The notes under the pieces: model-generated
Databases searched by the model: none
The model's input: only the letters and a program-made list of their open reading frames with translations
What the model was told of the DNA's origin: nothing
Shown: piece by piece, positions 59,301 through 64,000 of the stretch
Layout: the number at the start of each line of letters is the position of its first letter
Position numbering within the stretch: position 1 is the first letter of the stretch
Assembly (NCBI RefSeq): GCF_001461825.1
Contig: NZ_LLZC01000001.1
Location: forward strand, 105,658-169,657
Source of the DNA: Bacillus velezensis
GTDB lineage: Bacteria > Bacillota > Bacilli > Bacillales > Bacillaceae
DNA: 64,000 nucleotides
Direction: 5' to 3'
Translations under genes and position numbers: made by a program

Positions 59301-62300
59301 AAATGAAACGGAGGAAATGCTCACCGTCATCTGGCAGGAAGTCCTCGGAATGGACAAGGCGGGCATTTATGATCATTTCTTCGAGTCAGGCGGTCATTCA
59401 TTAAAGGCAATGACGCTTCTGACGAAAATTCATAAGCAAATGGGCGTTGAAATTCCGCTGCAATACTTGTTTGAGCATCCGACGATTGCGGCGCTTGCCG
59501 ATTATGCGGAAAACCGAAACGAAGGACCGGCATTCAATGCAATTGAGCCGGCTGAGAAGCAGGCGAGCTATCCGCTTTCGCTCGCTCAGCAGCGGACTTA
59601 TATCGCAAGCCAATTTGAAGACGCGGGAGTCGGATATAACATGCCGGCTGCGGCCATGATTGAGGGCGCTTTAGACCGTGAAAAGCTTGAGCGTGCATTT
59701 TCTGCCTTAATCAGCAGGCATGAAGCGCTCAGAACATCGTTTCAATCAGAGGACGGCACGCCGAGACAAGTGATTGGCGAGCATGTTCCGTTTCATATTG
59801 AAATGATCGAAGCGCGCGGAAGAACGAATGAACAGGTCATGAAGGACTTTGTGCGCCGTTTTGATTTATCTGAGGCGCCGCTGTTCAGAATCGGCCTGCA
59901 AACGCTCGGTCACAATCGTCATCTGCTGCTGTTTGATATGCATCACCTGATTTCTGACGGGGTGTCTATTTCCATCATGCTGAAGGAACTGGCTGACATC
60001 TACGGGGGAAATCAGCTGCCTGAATTGCGCATTCAATATAAAGATTATGCCGTATGGCAGGCGGAACGGGCGAAAGAAGGCTACAAGAAGGAGCGGGCGT
60101 ACTGGAAAGAAGTCTTCAGCGGGGAACTGCCGGTGCTTCAGCTGCTCCCTGATTATCCGCGGCCGCAGGTGCAAAGCTTTGAAGGTGACCGCGTGTCCGT
60201 CAAGCTGTCGAAAATGCTGCGGGAACGGCTGCAGAAGCTTGCCGAGAAAAACGGAGCCACCCTTTACATGGTGCTGTTATCGGCATACTATACGCTGCTT
60301 TCTAAGTATTCAGGACAGGAAGACATCATTGTGGGAACACCATCAGCGGGAAGAAACCACTCTGATACCGAGGGGCTTATCGGGATGTTTGTCAACACGC
60401 TTGCGCTGCGAAGCTCCGTGAAGCAGGGTCAGACATTTGCCGGCTTGTTAGGTCATGTGCGCAAGCAGGTGCTGGATGCGTTTTCCCACCAGGATTATCC
60501 GTTTGAGTGGCTGACCGAGGAGCTGAACGTACCCCGGGACATGAGCAGGCATCCGATATTTGACACGATGTTCAGTCTGCAAAATGCTTCGGACGGAATT
60601 CCGGAGATCGGTAATCTGACGCTGGCTCTTTATGAAACAAACTTCAATATCGCCAAATTCGACCTGACCATGCAGGCCCGGGAAACAGCGGAAGGCATTG
60701 CGCTTGATTTGGATTATTGCACGAAGCTGTTTAAGCGCTCAACTGCGGATCGCATGCTTGCGCACTATGTCCGTCTGCTGGAGAGAGCGGCAGCTCAGCC
60801 GGATGCGAAAATCAGCGAATATGATCTGCTTTCTGAACGGGAGGCTTTGACTCAATTACAGCGGTTCAACCCGGAACGCACGGCATACCCGAAAGAGCAA
60901 ACGATCGTGCAGATCTTTGAAGAACAAGCCCGAAAGAACCCTGACCGGACGGCTCTTCAGTTCGAAGGGGAAACCCTGTCGTATCAGCAGCTGAATGAAC
61001 GCGCCAACAGACTTGCGCGGCATATTCTTTCGGTCGGAGGCGGCGGAAAAACCGCGGCTGTTCTGTGTGAACGGTCAATGGATATGATTGTTTCCATTAT
61101 GGCTGTGTTAAAAGCGGGGTCCGCCTATGTGCCGATTGATCCTGAGCATCCGGTTCAGCGGATTCAGCATTTCTTCCGCGACAGCGGGGCGAATGTGCTC
61201 ATGACTCAGCAAAGCCTCAAGCCGCTTGCGGAAAAGGCCGGTTTTCAAGGCGTCATTGTGCTTGCTGATGATGAGGCGAGCTATGAAAAGGACTCTCGCA
61301 ATCCAGCATTGCCGTTTGATTCCAAAACGATTGCCAATCTCACTTATACATCAGGCACGACGGGAACGCCGAAAGGAAACATCGTCACACATGCCAACAT
61401 TTTGCGGACGGTAAAAAACACGAACTATTTGACTGTTTCTGAAGAGGACACAGTGCTCGGTCTGTCAAACTACGTCTTTGACGCTTTTATGTTTGATATG
61501 TTCGGTTCGCTGTTAAACGGTGCAAAGCTTGTGATCGTCCCGAAAGATACGGTGCTGGATATGTCACGCCTGTCCCGTGTGATCAAACGGGAGAACGTCA
61601 GCATTCTGATGATTACGACGGCCCTGTTCCACCTGCTTGTTGATATGGAGCCGTCCTGTCTGACGACGCTTCGGAAAATCATGTTCGGGGGCGAAAGAGC
61701 GTCTGTAGAACATGTCAAAAAAGCGCTGGCGGCAGTCGGAAAAGGAAGACTGCTTCATATGTACGGCCCGTCGGAAAGCACGGTGTTTGCGACATACCAT
61801 CCGGTGGATGTCATTGAAGAGGATACGCTCTCCGTTCCGATCGGGAAACCGGTCAGCAATACGGAAGTCTTTATTATGAACTCAGCCGGACGCATTCAGC
61901 CGGCGGGTATCGCGGGAGAGCTGTGCGTCAGCGGGGAAGGTCTCGTAGAAGGGTACTACAACCGTCCTGAACTGACGGAAGAAAAATTTGTAGAGCATCC
62001 GTTTAAGGAAGGTGAACGGATGTATAAAACGGGCGACTTGGCCAGATGGCTTCCGAATGGCGATATCGAGTTTATCGGACGTATCGATCATCAGGTGAAA
62101 ATCCGCGGTCAGCGGATTGAGCTTGGCGAAATTGAGCATCAGCTCCAAAGCCATGACCAGATTCAGGAATGCATTGTGCTCGCTGTGGATCAGGGCGCGG
62201 GTGACAAACTTCTTTGCGCGTATGTTGTCGGCCTCCGAGAAATCTCTTCCCGGGAGCTGAGGGAGCATACGGCGAAGGATCTTCCGGCTTATATGATTCC

Positions 62301-64000
62301 GTCCGTCTTTATTCAATTGGATGAACTGCCTCTTACAGGGAACGGAAAAATCGACAGACGGGCGCTGCCGATGCCGGATGTGACCGCAGCGAATGCCGTG
62401 TCTTATACGGCGCCGCGCAACGAAACAGAACAAAAACTGGCGGATATTTGGGCTGAGGTGCTGCAAATGGAACGTGTCGGCGTCCATGATCAGTTCTTTG
62501 AGATCGGGGGCCACTCGTTAGCGGGGATGAAACTGCTGGCCCTTATCCAGAAGACATTCGGCGTGCAGCTTACCTTAAAGGATCTGTTCACTTCTCCGAC
62601 GGCTGCGGGGCTGGCGCAGCTGATTGAAGGGGCTGAGCGGAAGGCGGCTGAGAGCATCACACCGGCGGCCGAGCGGGAAACGTATCCGGTTTCTTCACCG
62701 CAGAAGCGGATGTTCGTGCTTCAGCAGCTGGAAGGCGCTGAAACAAGCTATAACATGCCGTCTGTGCTCCGCTTAAAAGGAAAGCTTGATGCAGAAAAGC
62801 TGAAATCCGTCATGAAACAGCTGACAGAACGCCATGAAGCCTTCAGAACGACATTTGACATAAAGGATGGAGAAACGGTTCAGCGCATATGGGCGGAAGC
62901 TGATATCGACATGGAATATTATGAAGCCTCTGAAGAAGATGCTGAACGGATTATTCAGAGCTTTATCCGGCCGTTCCGCCTGGATCAGCTTCCTCTCGTC
63001 AGAACGGGACTGGTCAAGCTGGCTGAACATGACCACCTGCTGCTGTTTGATATGCACCATATCATTTCGGACGGCGCTTCAGTCGGCGTGCTGATAGATG
63101 AACTGTCCCGATTGTATGGCGGCGAAACGCTTGAGCCGCTGCGGATTCATTATAAAGACTATGCGGTATGGCAGCAGAAATTTATTCAATCAGAGCAGTA
63201 CCGCAAGCAGGAGGAGCATTGGCTTCGGGAGCTTGACGGCGAGCTTCCGGTATTGACGCTGCCGGCTGATTACAGCCGTCCGGCCGTGCAAACCTTTGAA
63301 GGAGACAAGCTGGTCTTTTCTCTGACTGAGGAACAGACGTCGGCTCTTCGCAGTCTTGCGAAACAAACGGATTCTACCATGTACATGGTGCTGCTGGCGT
63401 CATACAGCGCCTTTCTCTCAAAACTGAGCGGACAGCATGACATCATTGTCGGCTCGCCGGTTGCGGGACGGTCACATGCGGATCTCACAAACGTCATCGG
63501 TGTTTTTGTGAATACACTCGCGCTTCGTACGTATCCGGAAGCGGACAAAACGTTCACGGACTATCTTAAAGAAGTGAAACAAACCGCTTTACATGCATTT
63601 GACGCGCAGGATTATCCGCTTGAAGACCTTCTGCAAAAGGTTGAGGTGCAGCGTGATACGAGCAGAAATCCGCTGTTTGATGCGGTATTCTCAATGCAAA
63701 ATGCAAATGCGGAAAATCTGGTCATGGAAGGAATTGAGCTGAAGCACCATCCGTTTGACAGAAAAACAGCCAAGTTTGACCTGACAATGACGGCTGAGGA
63801 CACAGACGAAGGCTTAACGTTTGTGCTTGAATATAACACCGCGCTGTTTAAACCGGAAACGGCAGAGACATGGAAGCATTACTGGCTTCAACTGTTAGAA
63901 GCCGCAGCGGAAAATCCGGCCGCGAAGCTTTCTGAGCTTTCATTGGTGAATAAAACAGAAAAACAAGCCCTCCTTGACGCATGGAAAGGAAAAACAATTT
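56383..64000 (+). CDS. srfAA: Surfactin synthetase subunit 1 SrfAA (partial, continues past window)
   Basis: A nonribosomal peptide synthetase, open for 2539 codons with no stop or frame break. It starts MEITFYPLTNAQKRIWYTEKFYP behind AAAAGGGGAGG. Order: starter condensation domain taking a beta-hydroxy fatty acid (HHIISDG at 139-145), adenylation 1 (YTSGTTGRPKG near 604; glutamate by homology), carrier 1 (GGHSL, pantetheine Ser1006), condensation 2 (HHLISDG at 1187), adenylation 2 (YTSGTTGTPKG near 1655; leucine by homology), carrier 2 (GGHSL, Ser2045), condensation 3 (HHIISDG at 2225). The window ends at the start of module 3 adenylation. It builds the first residues of surfactin. Shorter frames inside it on either strand are shadows. 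Confidence 0.97.
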   Translation, partial: MEITFYPLTNAQKRIWYTEKFYPNTSISNLAGFGKLISEDGVQAHYVEKAIQEFVRRYESMRIRLRLDDEGEPVQYVSEYRPLSIGHTDIRQAGCSADELSKWGREEAGKPLALYDQDLFRFSVHTISENEVWFYANVHHIISDGISMTILGNAITDIYLELSGGTSEEQTEIPSFIEHVLTEQEYVQSKRFKKDRDFWNGQFETVPELVSLKRSQADAGLNAKRFSQEIPHDLYGRIHSFCEEHKVSVLSLFQSALITYLYKVTGRDDVVTGTFMGNRTNAKEKQMLGMFVSTVPVRTSVDGGQSFLEFVKGRMKDLMKILRHQKYPYNLLVNDLRASKSSLSRLFTVALEYQVMQWQKKENLSFLTDPIFSGSGTNDISIHVKERWDTGKLTIDFDYRSDIFKGEEIESVSERLITLIEDAISSPDRIIDELTLLSESEKERLLKRASGNPVNYRKEMTIPGLFEEKVKSLSDKPAVVYEGRTLSYRTLHEQSGRIAGRLLQAGISADSPVAVLLGRSERVIAAILGILKAGGAYVPIDPDFPADRIQYILEDSGAKAVLTEAGIQAPAADAERIDFDEAVQYETAADGVSTQSDRLAYIIYTSGTTGRPKGVMIEHRQVHHLVQSLQQEIYQCGEQTLRMALLAPFHFDASVKQIFASLLLGQTLYIVPKTTVTNGSALLDYYRQNRIEATDGTPAHLQMMVAAGDVSGIELSHMLIGGEGLSAAVAEQLMTLFHQSGRTPRLTNVYGPTETCVDASVHQMSADNGMNQQAAYVPIGKPLGNARLYILDKHQRLQPDGTAGELYIAGDGVGRGYLNLPDLTAEKFLQDPFNGSGRMYRTGDMARWLPDGTIEYIGREDDQVKVRGYRIELGEIETVLRKAPGAAQAVVLARPDQQGSLDVCAYIVQEKGTEFHPAEYREYVSKHLPDYMVPAYFTKTDEIPLTPSGKADRKKLFALDVQAVSSSEYAAPRNETEEMLTVIWQEVLGMDKAGIYDHFFESGGHSLKAMTLLTKIHKQMGVEIPLQYLFEHPTIAALADYAENRNEGPAFNAIEPAEKQASYPLSLAQQRTYIASQFEDAGVGYNMPAAAMIEGALDREKLERAFSALISRHEALRTSFQSEDGTPRQVIGEHVPFHIEMIEARGRTNEQVMKDFVRRFDLSEAPLFRIGLQTLGHNRHLLLFDMHHLISDGVSISIMLKELADIYGGNQLPELRIQYKDYAVWQAERAKEGYKKERAYWKEVFSGELPVLQLLPDYPRPQVQSFEGDRVSVKLSKMLRERLQKLAEKNGATLYMVLLSAYYTLLSKYSGQEDIIVGTPSAGRNHSDTEGLIGMFVNTLALRSSVKQGQTFAGLLGHVRKQVLDAFSHQDYPFEWLTEELNVPRDMSRHPIFDTMFSLQNASDGIPEIGNLTLALYETNFNIAKFDLTMQARETAEGIALDLDYCTKLFKRSTADRMLAHYVRLLERAAAQPDAKISEYDLLSEREALTQLQRFNPERTAYPKEQTIVQIFEEQARKNPDRTALQFEGETLSYQQLNERANRLARHILSVGGGGKTAAVLCERSMDMIVSIMAVLKAGSAYVPIDPEHPVQRIQHFFRDSGANVLMTQQSLKPLAEKAGFQGVIVLADDEASYEKDSRNPALPFDSKTIANLTYTSGTTGTPKGNIVTHANILRTVKNTNYLTVSEEDTVLGLSNYVFDAFMFDMFGSLLNGAKLVIVPKDTVLDMSRLSRVIKRENVSILMITTALFHLLVDMEPSCLTTLRKIMFGGERASVEHVKKALAAVGKGRLLHMYGPSESTVFATYHPVDVIEEDTLSVPIGKPVSNTEVFIMNSAGRIQPAGIAGELCVSGEGLVEGYYNRPELTEEKFVEHPFKEGERMYKTGDLARWLPNGDIEFIGRIDHQVKIRGQRIELGEIEHQLQSHDQIQECIVLAVDQGAGDKLLCAYVVGLREISSRELREHTAKDLPAYMIPSVFIQLDELPLTGNGKIDRRALPMPDVTAANAVSYTAPRNETEQKLADIWAEVLQMERVGVHDQFFEIGGHSLAGMKLLALIQKTFGVQLTLKDLFTSPTAAGLAQLIEGAERKAAESITPAAERETYPVSSPQKRMFVLQQLEGAETSYNMPSVLRLKGKLDAEKLKSVMKQLTERHEAFRTTFDIKDGETVQRIWAEADIDMEYYEASEEDAERIIQSFIRPFRLDQLPLVRTGLVKLAEHDHLLLFDMHHIISDGASVGVLIDELSRLYGGETLEPLRIHYKDYAVWQQKFIQSEQYRKQEEHWLRELDGELPVLTLPADYSRPAVQTFEGDKLVFSLTEEQTSALRSLAKQTDSTMYMVLLASYSAFLSKLSGQHDIIVGSPVAGRSHADLTNVIGVFVNTLALRTYPEADKTFTDYLKEVKQTALHAFDAQDYPLEDLLQKVEVQRDTSRNPLFDAVFSMQNANAENLVMEGIELKHHPFDRKTAKFDLTMTAEDTDEGLTFVLEYNTALFKPETAETWKHYWLQLLEAAAENPAAKLSELSLVNKTEKQALLDAWKGKTI

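Noticed and set aside
59087..63557. Frames inside srfAA on both strands (for example 60047-60421 and 61882-62514)
   Set aside because: The srfAA frame is open across the whole region and its motifs are in one phase; these are shadows.

Overview
The window is a stretch of chromosome from a Bacillus subtilis-group bacterium, most likely Bacillus velezensis / B. amyloliquefaciens. The reasons: gene order follows B. subtilis 168 from yceB to srfAA almost gene for gene; many proteins match my recollection of the 168 proteins but are clearly diverged; Shine-Dalgarno sequences are strong with frequent TTG/GTG starts; and two additions are typical of the velezensis group (an LCI-type antimicrobial peptide gene, and a TIM-barrel/MFS pair between tmrB and aroK). 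I saw no tRNA, rRNA, CRISPR array, prophage or intact insertion sequence. Gene identities come from reading the translations, not from a database search.

Layout. 1-819 (minus) is the 5' part of yceB. 971-6509 is the envelope-stress ter-like operon yceC-yceD-yceE-yceF-yceG-yceH behind a sigma-W type promoter. 6625-7827 is niaP (niacin uptake). 8209-11195 is opuAA-AB-AC (glycine betaine ABC importer). 11231-14501 holds amhX, ycgA and ycgB. 14613-17937 holds amyE with its CcpA operator amyO and ldh with Rex sites. 17979-23656 holds the divergent mdr/ycgE pair, ycgF, ycgG and the divergent ycgH/ycgI pair. 23791-28765 holds nadE, the LCI peptide gene, tmrB, a TIM-barrel isomerase-like gene, an MFS carrier and aroK. 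28906-30713 holds cah and ycgL. 30901-36316 is the proline-utilisation set putB-putC-putP-putR. 36515-37525 is ycgT behind a Fur box.

37580-47803 is the nitrate/nitrite assimilation locus: nasB-C-D-E-F leftward and nasA rightward, with TnrA-type sites in both control regions. 47890-50845 has two Zur boxes, zagA (yciC), a formaldehyde-dehydrogenase-like zinc alcohol dehydrogenase and yckC. 50917-52780 holds yckD and bglC. 52821-53686 (minus) is the competence nuclease pair nucA-nin. 54008-55791 is the ribulose monophosphate formaldehyde-fixation pair hxlA-hxlB and its activator hxlR. From 56383 to the window end runs srfAA, surfactin synthetase subunit 1, open at the edge, behind two ComA boxes.

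Functionally the window mixes nutrient scavenging (starch, beta-glucosides, proline, nitrate, niacin, betaine), metal homeostasis (TerC-type exporter, Zur and Fur sites), redox fermentation (ldh/Rex), antibiosis (LCI, surfactin, tunicamycin resistance, multidrug efflux) and formaldehyde detoxification. Compared with 168, these genes are missing from their usual places: yceJ-yceK, lctP, ycgJ-ycgK, ycgQ-R-S, yciA-yciB, yckA-yckB and tlpC.
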